The notes below the pieces were generated by a model. That model had not been told where the DNA came from and searched no databases. It was given only the letters and a program-made list of their open reading frames with translations. 64,000 bases of DNA from contig WHSY01000010.1 in assembly GCA_009379815.1 (NCBI GenBank), positions 1 to 64,000 on the forward strand, written 5' to 3'. The translations under genes were made by a program, and so were the position numbers. Every line of letters starts with the position of its first letter. The first letter of the stretch is position 1. The stretch is from Pseudonocardiaceae bacterium (GTDB lineage: Bacteria; Actinomycetota; Actinomycetes; Mycobacteriales; Pseudonocardiaceae). Positions 51,870 through 59,869 of the stretch are shown one piece after another.

Positions 51870-52142
51870 CCGGCGCCGCTCCGCAGATCCCGGCCTCGTA
51901 TCGGGTGAGGGGGACAAGCGGGTGATCTTGCAATGCAGCTATGCCCAGCAGCGCGAGGAGATGGCCCAGATGGGCGAAGAGCGACGAGGCAGCCGGTCTG
52001 GTGTCGCTGCGCCGAGCACCACCACCTCCCGCCGGGCAGGGGTGCAAGTAATGCACCGCCGAGCCGGACCGCGACATGAGAACTCCGCCCGGCCCGGCGG
52101 CCACCAACAGAGGAACCCACCACCACAAAGGAGATGAGCACC

Positions 52143-52553
52143 ATGAGCAATGAGACCACGCTGACCATCGTCGGCAACCTGACCGCCACCCCCGAGCTGC
52201 GGTTCGCCCCGTCCGGAATCGCCGTGGCCAACATGACCGTCGCCGCCACGCCGCGCTACTACGACAAGCAGGCCGGGCAGTGGGCCGACGGCGACACCCT
52301 GTTCCTGCGGGTCACCGCGTGGCGGCAGCTGGCCGAGAACGCCGCCGAGAGCCTGTCCCGTGGCGACCGGGTCGTGGTCACCGGACGGCTGCGGCAGAAG
52401 TCCTACCAGACCGCCGAGGGGGAGAAGCGCACCGGTCTGGAGCTGCACGCCGACGAACTGGCACCCTCGCTGCGCTACGCCACCGTCAAGGTCAACAAGG
52501 TCACCCGCGACAGCGGCCGGGACGATGAGGGAGACGACGGGACGCCCTTCTGA
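52143..52553 (+). CDS. ssb: Single-stranded DNA-binding protein
   Basis: ATG 52143 follows AAAGGAG; an earlier in-frame ATG at 52134 is too close to it. The 136-residue OB-fold protein has NETTLTIVGNLTATPELRF, FLRVTAWRQLAENAAESL and GDRVVVTGRLRQKSYQT, typical of SSB, and ends DDEGDDGTPF, the acidic-aromatic tail that recruits partner proteins. A mobile-element SSB usually protects transferred single strands. Confidence 0.93.
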   Translation: MSNETTLTIVGNLTATPELRFAPSGIAVANMTVAATPRYYDKQAGQWADGDTLFLRVTAWRQLAENAAESLSRGDRVVVTGRLRQKSYQTAEGEKRTGLELHADELAPSLRYATVKVNKVTRDSGRDDEGDDGTPF

Positions 52554-52650
52554 CCCAGACGCCTACCGTGCAGCGGCCCGCTCCCGACATCGCCGGGGGT
52601 GGGCCGCTGCGAGCCCGGGGTGGGGCGGCCGCAGCTGGCGCCGGGCCGCG

Positions 52651-53289
52651 CTATGCGTGGCGTCGGCGGTAACGGCGCGCGGCGGCCGCGCCTGCGGCGG
52701 TGAGGGCGACGAGCCCGAGGACGGCGATGGCGAATGGCCATGAGCCCGGCGAGGTGCCGTAGGCACCCAGCGCGACGTAGGCGACGGTGCCGGGGATCAT
52801 TCCCAGGGCTGTGCCGATCACATAGTCGCGGGGGCGCACCGCGGTCAGCCCGGCTGCGTAGTTGATCGGGGTGAACGGCAGCACGGGCACCAACCGCACC
52901 CCGAGGACCGCGAGCAACCCGCGTCGGCGCAGCAATGCGTCAACGCGGGCGACCCGGGTCCCGGTGATCCGCTCGACGGCCTCGCGGCCCAGCATCCGGC
53001 CGAGCCCGAACGCGGCCAGCGCGCCGAGCATCGCGGCGCACATGACCACGACGATGCCCGTCACCAGCCCGAACAGCACACCGGCCAGCACGCCGAGCAC
53101 GTTCTTGGGCAGCGGAGCCAGCGTCACGAGCGCGTAGAGCAGCACGAACAGCGCGGGCGCCGCGGGCCCGGTCGCGGCGATCCCGGCGCGCAGCCGCGCC
53201 GGGTCGGGCAGCCCGACCAGGGCCGCCACTGCAACGGCCGCGGCCAGAAAGGCCCCGAGCAGGCCCAGCCGCACCCACACGGAGAGCAC
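52651..53289 (-). CDS. VTT-domain (TVP38/DedA-like) membrane protein
   Basis: GTG 53289 starts 5 nt after the CcdA stop. The 212-residue protein has five to six hydrophobic segments with LAPLPKNVLGVLAGVLFGLV and RLVPVLPFTPINYAAGLT, the VTT/TMEM64 motifs. Such proteins are linked to lipid scrambling or metal and stress tolerance. Its place after a ccdA-like gene under BlaI/BlaR1 suggests co-regulation. Confidence 0.85.
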   Translation of the reverse strand: MLSVWVRLGLLGAFLAAAVAVAALVGLPDPARLRAGIAATGPAAPALFVLLYALVTLAPLPKNVLGVLAGVLFGLVTGIVVVMCAAMLGALAAFGLGRMLGREAVERITGTRVARVDALLRRRGLLAVLGVRLVPVLPFTPINYAAGLTAVRPRDYVIGTALGMIPGTVAYVALGAYGTSPGSWPFAIAVLGLVALTAAGAAAARRYRRRHA

Positions 53290-53294
53290 GTTGA

Positions 53295-54032
53295 TCAGAG
53301 CGGTGGCCAGCCGAGGCGGGCGAAGGTGGCGAGGATGCCGCTCATGAAAGTCGTCCACATCCCGGTCACAAAAGCCACGCCCATGGTCGCCAGCACGACG
53401 CCGCCGGCGATCTCGATACGGCGTCCGTGGCGCCGCAACCAGCCGAACCTGGACCGGCCGCGCGCTAGACCCGCGGCGAGCAGCAGGAACGGGATCCCGA
53501 GGCCCAGCGAATAGACGAACAGCAGCAGCGCGCCGCGCGTGAGGGTCGATGTCCCGGCGGCGGTTGCCAGGATCGAGGCGAGTACCGGGCCCACGCACGG
53601 GGTCCACCCGAACGCGAAAGCCGCCCCGAGCGGAACCGCACCCGCCGGTCCGTGACCGAGCCGCCCGAGGTCGAACCGCAGCGGGCGTTGCAGGAAACGG
53701 ATCCGCAGCAACCCGGCCATCGTGAGGCCCATGGCGATGATGACCGCCCCGCCCAGCAGCTCGAGCGCCCGCTGGTGGCGGGTCAGCAGCGCACCGAGGG
53801 CCGAGGCGGTGGCGCCGAGCATGGTGAAGACCACCGAGAACCCCAGCACGAACAGGACCGCCGCGACAGCTACCCGGCGGCGAGCGGTAGCGGACTGCTC
53901 TCGCCCCGGCTCGAGCCGAGACAGCCCGGACACGTAGGAGACGTACCCGGGCAGCAGCGGCAGGACGCAGGGGGAGCTGAACGACACGATCCCGGCGACC
54001 AGGGCCAGCGACATCAGCGCGAACAGCTCCAC
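53295..54032 (-). CDS. CcdA-like cytochrome c biogenesis/thiol transport protein
   Basis: GTG 54032 follows GAGGAGG. The 245-residue protein has six hydrophobic segments and the two redox cysteines in SFSSPCVLPLLPGYVSYVSG and FGWTPCVGPVLASIL, the CcdA/DsbD TM signature that passes electrons from cytoplasmic thioredoxin to the outside. It probably supports heme or copper protein maturation with the redoxins downstream in the window. The next gene starts 5 nt later. Confidence 0.9.
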   Translation of the reverse strand: MELFALMSLALVAGIVSFSSPCVLPLLPGYVSYVSGLSRLEPGREQSATARRRVAVAAVLFVLGFSVVFTMLGATASALGALLTRHQRALELLGGAVIIAMGLTMAGLLRIRFLQRPLRFDLGRLGHGPAGAVPLGAAFAFGWTPCVGPVLASILATAAGTSTLTRGALLLFVYSLGLGIPFLLLAAGLARGRSRFGWLRRHGRRIEIAGGVVLATMGVAFVTGMWTTFMSGILATFARLGWPPL

Positions 54033-54066
54033 CCGCTCCTCCTCGGTCTTGCAGGCCCGCCGAGGC

Positions 54067-55026
54067 TCAGAGCGTGAAGTCGCACACCGCGGCACCGGCC
54101 GAAAGCAGCGCCACCACGAGCGCAGGCCCGAGCGACAGGAGGGCCGCGGCGAGCAGGAGGCTGAGATGTGACGCCGCGCTCCGGGCGCGCCCGGGCGCGA
54201 CGAGCAGACGCTCGATGCGCTCGACCACCCCGACGGCGGTGGCCCCAAGCGCCGCCACCGGCAGCGCCGGGTCGCCCGAGAGGGCGAGCAGCGCGCCGAT
54301 CACGGTCTGCCCGTCGTGCCTGCGCACCGCGGCGTCGTCGGCCCGCATCTCGACGAGGCGGGCGATCTCGGTGGCGGCAGCGGGGAACAGCTGGATGGGT
54401 GGCAGGGCGGCCGCCAGCGCGCGGCTGACCGCGACCAGCAGGTGGTGCCGGCCGGCGAGATGCGCGCGTTCGTGGGTGAGCACGGCGTCGAGCTGCTGGC
54501 CGTCGAGCACGTCGAGCGCGCCCCGGGTGACGACGATCGTGGCCGGGCGGCCGGCGACGCAGTAGGCGGCGCGCTCGGGCGCGTCGAGGACGACCGCGCC
54601 GGCACCGAGGATCTCGCGGTGTCCGACCGCACGTGCGGTGGTTGAGTGCTGGTGGCTGTGCCGCCGCGCCCGCAGCAGGGATCGCGCGACGCGCAGCATC
54701 AGGTGGGTCAGTGCGAGCGCCGACAGTACGGCCAGTACCCCCACGCCAGCCTGTGCCACTGGACCGTAGCTGCCCGCGGCGGTTGCCCCGATCGTCGCGG
54801 TGCATGCGCTCACGAGCTGCGTGGTCTCGCCCCAGGCGTGCCACACCTCGACGGCGGTCAAGCCGGCGGCGGCAACCCACGAGCCCACCACGCTCAGTGC
54901 TGCAACCGACCAGGTAGCGATGCCCAGCCTGGGAGCCGTGCCCCGCCGAGTCGCTCGTACGAGCAGGGGAGGCCCCACCACCGCGACGACGAGGGAGTAC
55001 AGCAGCAGGCAGGCAGCCAGGCTCAC
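54067..55026 (-). CDS. M56-family (BlaR1-like) membrane metallopeptidase
   Basis: ATG 55026 overlaps the BlaI stop (ATGA). The 319-residue protein has several hydrophobic segments and a zinc motif in LDAVLTHERAHLAGRHHLL (HExxH type) followed by VEMRADDAAVRRHDGQTV. It resembles BlaR1/MecR1 but lacks a penicillin-sensing domain, so the trigger is not a beta-lactam; it probably cleaves the BlaI-like repressor in response to another signal. Confidence 0.88.
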   Translation of the reverse strand: MSLAACLLLYSLVVAVVGPPLLVRATRRGTAPRLGIATWSVAALSVVGSWVAAAGLTAVEVWHAWGETTQLVSACTATIGATAAGSYGPVAQAGVGVLAVLSALALTHLMLRVARSLLRARRHSHQHSTTARAVGHREILGAGAVVLDAPERAAYCVAGRPATIVVTRGALDVLDGQQLDAVLTHERAHLAGRHHLLVAVSRALAAALPPIQLFPAAATEIARLVEMRADDAAVRRHDGQTVIGALLALSGDPALPVAALGATAVGVVERIERLLVAPGRARSAASHLSLLLAAALLSLGPALVVALLSAGAAVCDFTL

Positions 55027-55388
55027 CGGGCATCCCCTCCGGTTCGGTCGAGCAGCTCACGGAGGCGCCGGGACTCGTCCTCGGTCATCTGCCCGACGAA
55101 GTGGGTGAGCACCGCGGCCGCGTCGTCACCGCCGTCGAGCGCCTGGCGCATTAGCCCGGCACTGTATTCTGCGCGACTGGCGGTGGTCTGATATCGATAG
55201 GCTCGGCCCTCTCGCTCACGCACCAGCTGACCCTTGCGGAACAGGTTGTCCATGGTGGTCATCACGGTGGTGTAGGCGATCTCGCGCTCGGCCCGCAGCT
55301 GCTCGAAGATCTCGCGAACCGTGGCCGTACCCCCGGCAGCCCAGAGCCGGTCCATGATCACGGCCTCCAGCTCCCCGAACCCGCGCAC
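55023..55388 (-). CDS. blaI: BlaI/MecI/CopY-family repressor
   Basis: The 121-residue winged-helix protein has GELEAVIMDRLWAAGGTATV, VREIFEQLRAEREIAYTTV and TTMDNLFRKGQLVREREGRA, the BlaI family DNA-binding domain, then a dimer domain. It overlaps the peptidase gene that should inactivate it. TACTA-TAGTA sites lie upstream at 55443 and, in another divergent promoter, at 59791. Copper-responsive regulators of this family are known, which suits the cargo. Confidence 0.9.
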   Translation of the reverse strand: MRGFGELEAVIMDRLWAAGGTATVREIFEQLRAEREIAYTTVMTTMDNLFRKGQLVREREGRAYRYQTTASRAEYSAGLMRQALDGGDDAAAVLTHFVGQMTEDESRRLRELLDRTGGDAR

Positions 55389-55442
55389 CTGCCACCTCCC
55401 GCGACGCCGCCGGAACCCGAACCAGAGGATAGGGCCCGATGG

Positions 55443-55466
55443 TACTATCTACGTACAGAGGTAGTA
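55443..55466. promoter_or_regulatory. BlaI-type operator 1
   Basis: TACTATCTACGTAC (55443-55456) followed by AGAGGTAGTA forms a TACTA-N14-TAGTA dyad between blaI (minus) and the F510-type gene (plus). The first 14 bases recur exactly at 59791-59804. Confidence 0.75.
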
Positions 55467-55525
55467 ATTCAGCCTCTGCCGCTTGCCGCACGACGAAGAC
55501 GTAGCGACCCTCCCGAGGTTCCCGC

Positions 55526-56503
55526 ATGGCCCAGCCCTCCCGCTCCCCCTCGAAGCCGCGCAAGCCCTCGCGCTCGCCGTCACGTCCACAGCCGAGCTCC
55601 CGCGAACGCGGTGCCCGCACGCGGCCCGCACCGGCGTCGACGTCCTCCCGATGGGCACTGCTGGGCGGCCTGGTCGCGGTGATCGCTGTACTCGTCGGCG
55701 TCCTTTTCTTCGCCGTCGGCGACGGCGACGACGCTGGTGGCGGTGCCGACGCCGGTGGCGGCGCCCCGGTCGAGGTCGGCCACGTGCACGGGCTCGGCGT
55801 GGACCCGGCCAGTGGGGATCTCTACGCGGGCACACACTACGGCCTGATCCGGTTTCCCGAGCAGGGCGAGCCCACCCTGGTGGGCGAGGTGCAGGACTTC
55901 ATGGGATTCACCGTGATCGGGCCGAACCGGTTCCTGGCCAGCGGCCACCCCGGCGAGGATCAGGAGGGGCCGGCCAATGTCGGGCTCATCGAGAGCACTG
56001 ACGGCGGGCGGAGCTGGCACACCCTGTCGCTGGCCGGTCAGGCCGACTTCCACGCCCTGGCGGCCCGCCACGGCCTGATCTACGGCTACAACGCCGGACA
56101 GCTGATGGTCTCCGCGGACGGGCGGAATTGGGACACCCGCGCCCGCCTTGCGATGGCCGACCTCGCCATCAGCCCCGAGGGCCCGCAGACGGTGCTCGCG
56201 ACGACCCAGCAGGGCCTGGCCAGCAGCACCGACGGTGGCCGGAGTTTTCGGCTCGTCGCCGGTGCCCCGCTGCTGCAGCTGGTCACCTGGACCGACACCG
56301 GAACGCTGATCGGTGTGGATCCCGAAGGCACTGTGCACGTCAGCAGCGACGGCGGCGCCACCTGGGAGCAGCGCGGCTCGGTGGGCGGTGCGCCGCAGGC
56401 ACTCACCGCCACCGATGACGAGATCTTTGGCGCCGTCGCGGATGGCATCGTCGCCAGCAGCGATGGCGGCCGCACCTTCCAGACCCGATATGAGGCCAGC
56501 TGA
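55526..56503 (+). CDS. F510_1955-type glycosylhydrolase-like beta-propeller protein, membrane-anchored
   Basis: The 325-residue protein starts with a Ser/Arg/Pro-rich cytoplasmic tail, one TM helix (about residues 44-65), then a propeller with HVHGLGVDPASGDLYAGTHY, STDGGRSWHTL, SSTDGGRSF and SSDGGATWEQRGS. The Asp-box repeats match the F510_1955 family, which is found near copper and multicopper oxidase genes. It would face the outside. No catalytic residues are known. Confidence 0.8.
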   Translation: MAQPSRSPSKPRKPSRSPSRPQPSSRERGARTRPAPASTSSRWALLGGLVAVIAVLVGVLFFAVGDGDDAGGGADAGGGAPVEVGHVHGLGVDPASGDLYAGTHYGLIRFPEQGEPTLVGEVQDFMGFTVIGPNRFLASGHPGEDQEGPANVGLIESTDGGRSWHTLSLAGQADFHALAARHGLIYGYNAGQLMVSADGRNWDTRARLAMADLAISPEGPQTVLATTQQGLASSTDGGRSFRLVAGAPLLQLVTWTDTGTLIGVDPEGTVHVSSDGGATWEQRGSVGGAPQALTATDDEIFGAVADGIVASSDGGRTFQTRYEAS

Positions 56504-56548
56504 GGATGCGGTGATGTCCGAGTGATTCAATCGTGAGGAGTGATATCC

Positions 56549-56899
56549 GTGCAACACACGACGCCGCTTCGCCTGGGCCTGGCGGCAACAGCCCTGGCCA
56601 GCGCGGGTCTGCTAGGAGCCGGAATCGGAGTCGCCGTCACAGACGGACCCTCGGCGCCGGCGCCCGTAACGGTTGCGGCAGCGCCGGTGACACCCGTGGC
56701 GGCGCAGCCCGCAGAACCCGACGACCACGCGTCCCCGAACGAGCACATGCATCAGATGATGCAAGGCATGCCGCCCGAGATGCGGGAGACCGCCCAGCGC
56801 ATGCATGAGCAGTGCGGCTCAATGATGGGGCAGATGATGTCCGGTCACGATCGCCGTGGCGGCATGGGCTCCCAGCCGGGTGGCATGATGGACGGCTGA
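56549..56899 (+). CDS. Met/His-rich exported protein, likely metal-binding
   Basis: GTG 56549 has GAGGAG 9 nt upstream; the frame to 56540 would overlap this site. The 116 residues have a hydrophobic signal segment (LRLGLAATALASAGLLGAG), then a mature region with NEHMHQMMQGMPPEMRE, MHEQCGSMMGQMMSGHDRRG and MGSQPGGMMDG. The abundance of Met, His and one Cys suggests copper(I) binding at the surface, similar to periplasmic copper chaperones. Confidence 0.7.
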   Translation: MQHTTPLRLGLAATALASAGLLGAGIGVAVTDGPSAPAPVTVAAAPVTPVAAQPAEPDDHASPNEHMHQMMQGMPPEMRETAQRMHEQCGSMMGQMMSGHDRRGGMGSQPGGMMDG

Positions 56900-57013
56900 C
56901 CGTCGGCCACCGCCACCGGGCTATCCGTGCCGCAGCGAAAGACCAGGTGTTTGTCTGCTATCCGGGGCGGGAAGTATCCGGCAGCTGTATAGGGATCGGA
57001 AGGTGCAGTAACC

Positions 57014-57247
57014 ATGATGGACGGCGGCATGATGACCGGAATGTGGGTCGTCTGGCTCTTCTGGGGGATCTTCGGTCTGCTCCTCATCACCCTTGCCGTG
57101 CTCGCCATCATCTGGCTGGCCCGCAACCTCAGCGGCAACAGCGGCGGTGGCCGCGACGACGCCGAGCAGATATTGAGACGCGAGTACGCCAGCGGACGCA
57201 TCGACGAGGACGAGTATCAACGCCGCCGCGCCCATCTCGGGACCTGA
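57014..57247 (+). CDS. SHOCT-domain small membrane protein
   Basis: ATG 57014 begins a 77-residue protein (MMDGGMMTGMWVVWLFWGIF) with a TM segment, then a C-terminal SHOCT motif AEQILRREYASGRIDEDEYQ. Its Met-rich start echoes the preceding protein. SHOCT proteins often sit next to copper-tolerance genes. Between its stop and 57460 nothing recognisable is seen. Confidence 0.8.
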   Translation: MMDGGMMTGMWVVWLFWGIFGLLLITLAVLAIIWLARNLSGNSGGGRDDAEQILRREYASGRIDEDEYQRRRAHLGT

Positions 57248-57459
57248 CGCTATGGCGCCGCCAGTGGCTGGGCGTCTCTCGTGGGCCGCGGCTCACCGGC
57301 GCTCGGACCACGACGAGGTCGTGCCGGATCGTTCAGAGCGCTAGGGCGATCAGACTACGGAGCGGGATAGCGAGATCCCGTCCGGCCCAGCATTCGGCAC
57401 CTGGCGGGCGGCGGCCAACCGACGCGGCCGGGTGTCGGGGCAGGTATAGCGAGTCGACC

Positions 57460-57723
57460 TCAGCTCGATCGCCGGTCCAGCACCCGACGCAGCTTGCGCT
57501 CGGACAGCCGGCCGTAGGAGAACGCCCCCTCGTCGAGTAGCACGCCGGGCGGGAACAGGACGCCGACGGCGGTGGCCAGCCGCTGCCCCTCCGCGGTCGC
57601 GAGGTCGACCTCGCGAACCTGCAGCGGGTAGTCGTGTCCGACGCGGTCCAGGATCTCCTTGGCCAGGTCGCAGAACCGGCACTGCTCCTGGGTCAGCAGG
57701 GTGATCTCGACGGGTCGGCTCAC
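57460..57723 (-). CDS. Glutaredoxin-like protein
   Basis: GTG 57723 overlaps the redoxin stop. The 87-residue thioredoxin-fold protein has TLLTQEQCRFCDLAKEILDR with the CxxC redox pair and ends KLRRVLDRR. It lies last in the redoxin operon and probably exchanges thiol electrons in the cytoplasm with the CcdA-like protein upstream. Confidence 0.85.
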   Translation of the reverse strand: MSRPVEITLLTQEQCRFCDLAKEILDRVGHDYPLQVREVDLATAEGQRLATAVGVLFPPGVLLDEGAFSYGRLSERKLRRVLDRRSS

Positions 57724-58439
57724 CGCGTCCGCTCCGCGGCCAGGTCGGCGAGCATGCCTTCGGTCGGCAGGTACATGGTGTAGTCGGGGGCACCGCCGTA
57801 GTCGGCGCGCCAGGTGATCGTGCCGTCCGGTCCGACCAGAATGAAGCTGTGCCCGTTGGCGGAGCCGCCCATCATCCCGTACTGGGTGGTGGTGTACGTC
57901 CGGCTGACCGCCAGGTTCGGGTCGGACAGCAGCGGGGTGGACAAGCCCATGTCGGCCGCCTTCTGCGCGAGCAGGTCGATGGGGTCGTGGGAGATCGAGA
58001 GCACCTTGTCGATGCCGGCCTCGCGCAGCGCGGCCTGGTTCTGCTCCAGGTCGGTGATCTGGTCCAGGCAGGGCTGACACATCAGGCCCCCGTGGAAGTA
58101 CAGCAGCACGCTCTGGCCCCGGTAGTCGGACAGGCTGATCTGCCCCCCGGTGCTCGACGGCAGCGTGAACGGCGGGGCGACGTCCCCGGCGCCGGGTTCA
58201 CCGGAGACGTGCCGGTAGCCGCTGGCTGCACTGGCAGTGCCGGCATCGTGGCCACCTGTAGAGGTGGCGTAGACCAGGTACAGCCCGCCCACCGCGATCA
58301 CGGCGAGCAGCGCCCACGCGATGATCCATCCCCGGTTGCCGGACCGGCGACCGCGGAGCCGGTTCACCTCCCGGCTGCCCTGCTTGCCTGCCGGGCCGCC
58401 GCCCCGGGTGGCGGGCTTACCGGATGTCTTGCTGGTCAC
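57720..58439 (-). CDS. Membrane-anchored TlpA/redoxin-family thioredoxin
   Basis: GTG 58439 overlaps the end of the CcdA-like gene by 23 nt. The 239-residue protein has a basic cytoplasmic segment, one TM helix, then an extracytoplasmic redoxin domain with APPFTLPSSTGGQISLSDYR and LYFHGGLMCQPCLDQ (CxxC). It likely receives electrons from the CcdA-like protein and reduces thiols of cytochromes or copper proteins outside the cell. Confidence 0.88.
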   Translation of the reverse strand: MTSKTSGKPATRGGGPAGKQGSREVNRLRGRRSGNRGWIIAWALLAVIAVGGLYLVYATSTGGHDAGTASAASGYRHVSGEPGAGDVAPPFTLPSSTGGQISLSDYRGQSVLLYFHGGLMCQPCLDQITDLEQNQAALREAGIDKVLSISHDPIDLLAQKAADMGLSTPLLSDPNLAVSRTYTTTQYGMMGGSANGHSFILVGPDGTITWRADYGGAPDYTMYLPTEGMLADLAAERTR

Positions 58440-59322
58440 GCTCGGCCTCCTCGACTGGGGTCGTGGTCGGTGATGCCCGGGTGCGCGTTGCCCGCCGGAC
58501 GAGGAATACGAGACCCAGGGCGAGCGCGGCGGCCAGCGCCCACCCGGGCAGCCAGGACAGCGCGTCCACGGCGACGCTGCTGGTGTGCTGCAGCCAGGCG
58601 CTGACCCGGATCTGCCACCCGTCGGTGGGCATCGCGCTGCCGGTGAAGGCCAGCACCGAGGCCAGCGCGCCCATGCCGATCAGCAGCAGCCCGCTCAGCG
58701 CGTTGCCCAGCGGCAACTGGTGCTGCCACCCGCTCAGCCGCAGCCGCACCTGCCGGCCGGTCAGCAGCGGCGCGAGGCTGGCCTGGTGGCGGTCCCACAG
58801 CAGCGCGATCACGGCCAGCGGGACCACCATCCCGGCGACGTAGGCCAGCCCGATCCCCAACGCGCTGGGGAACGAGGCCGCCGCCCCCGACAGCACCGCC
58901 ACCCCGGCCAGCACCGGCGCGCAGCAGGCGCTGGCCACCCCGGAGAACGCCCCGAGCAGGTACGCTGAGCCGAAGCTCTCCGAGCGGGCCGCGCACGCCC
59001 CTGGCATCGGCAGGTTCGGCTTCCACCCGATCAGCATGGCCACCCCGCCGAGCAGCATCAGCCCGCCGCCGACCAGGAACACCGCGGTGTGCTGCTCGAT
59101 GAACAGCCGGCTCAGCGCGGTGGCACCCAGCCCGATCGGCAGGATCACCGTCGCGATGCCGCCGCCGAACATCAGCGTGGCCGGCAGCACACCACCGTGA
59201 TTGCGGAAACCCGTCGCGAAGTAGGCCGGCAGCATCACCGAGATGCAGCACGGCGCCAGCAACGCCACCAGGCCACCGAGGAACGACGCCAGCAGCGTCG
59301 TTCCCAGCAGCAGCTCACCCAT
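58417..59322 (-). CDS. Second CcdA/DsbD-like transmembrane electron carrier
   Basis: ATG 59322 gives 301 residues with six or more TM segments. LVALLAPCCISVMLPAYFAT and GVASACCAPVLAGVAVLS each hold paired cysteines, a CC variant of the CcdA pattern. With the redoxin, glutaredoxin and the two small membrane genes it forms one operon. Compared with the CcdA at 53295 it is longer and belongs to a separate branch, so this region has two electron carriers. Confidence 0.82.
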   Translation of the reverse strand: MGELLLGTTLLASFLGGLVALLAPCCISVMLPAYFATGFRNHGGVLPATLMFGGGIATVILPIGLGATALSRLFIEQHTAVFLVGGGLMLLGGVAMLIGWKPNLPMPGACAARSESFGSAYLLGAFSGVASACCAPVLAGVAVLSGAAASFPSALGIGLAYVAGMVVPLAVIALLWDRHQASLAPLLTGRQVRLRLSGWQHQLPLGNALSGLLLIGMGALASVLAFTGSAMPTDGWQIRVSAWLQHTSSVAVDALSWLPGWALAAALALGLVFLVRRATRTRASPTTTPVEEAERDQQDIR

Positions 59323-59542
59323 CCCGGTCCCGCCGCGCCGAACCGTCCTCGGCGAGCGCGTCCTGGGCCCGCAGCATGTGGATCTCGTCCTGCAGCTCGG
59401 CGATCTGCCGCCGCAGCTCAGGATCGCCGTTACCGGCGCCACCGTTCATCGGGCACCGGCCCCGCCGCATCGGCCGCATGCAGAAAAACCAGGTCGCGGC
59501 CAGCGACGCCGCCGCGACCGCGGCCAGCAGCACCGTGTCCAT
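59315..59542 (-). CDS. Small membrane protein of redox operon
   Basis: ATG 59542 overlaps the preceding gene's stop, and the 3' end overlaps the next start by 8 nt. The 75 residues have one TM helix (VLLAAVAAASLAATWFFC), a basic Cys-containing stretch and a coiled C-terminus (LRRQIAELQDEIHMLRAQD). Function unknown. Confidence 0.7.
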   Translation of the reverse strand: MDTVLLAAVAAASLAATWFFCMRPMRRGRCPMNGGAGNGDPELRRQIAELQDEIHMLRAQDALAEDGSARRDRDG

Positions 59543-59742
59543 CAGCGGTGATCCTCGGCGTGCTCGCGGCTGGCCCGCAGCTGGTCGACCTCGGTGCGCA
59601 GCCGCGCCAGCTCGGCCGCCGCGGCTTGATCGCCGTGGGATCCGCTCCGCTGCGAACCGGAGCCGCGCATCATGAACCACATCATCACGCCCATCCCAAC
59701 TGGGCAGGCCAGCACGGCCAGGCCGAGCAGCAGAGCTTCCAC
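59542..59742 (-). CDS. Small membrane protein (DUF2933-like)
   Basis: GTG 59742 with AAGGAGG upstream starts a 66-residue protein: a TM helix with LLLGLAVLACPVGMGVMMWF, followed by a coiled region (AAAAELARLRTEVDQLRA). The CPVGMGVMMWFMMRG Met-rich motif resembles small proteins near copper genes. It is first in the minus-strand operon that runs to 57460. Confidence 0.7.
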   Translation of the reverse strand: MEALLLGLAVLACPVGMGVMMWFMMRGSGSQRSGSHGDQAAAAELARLRTEVDQLRASREHAEDHR

Positions 59743-59790
59743 AGGTGCCTCCTTGAGTGCGCCGGACAACGGCGGTTACCGCAGCCAATC

Positions 59791-59820
59791 TACTATCTAC
59801 GTACGGACACAGTACAAGTA
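59791..59820. promoter_or_regulatory. BlaI-type operator 2
   Basis: TACTATCTACGTAC (59791-59804) is identical to operator 1; GGACACAGTACAAGTA follows. It lies between the minus-strand redox operon and the multicopper oxidase and suggests control of both by the BlaI-like repressor. Confidence 0.72.
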
Positions 59821-59869
59821 TCGGTAGCTCGCCGGTACGCGGCAGCGGCGAGGATCCGAAGGTGATTCC

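Noticed and set aside
51604-52137. Open frames on both strands in the gap before ssb
   Set aside because: Neither has a ribosome site or recognisable protein sequence, and they overlap strong inverted repeats.
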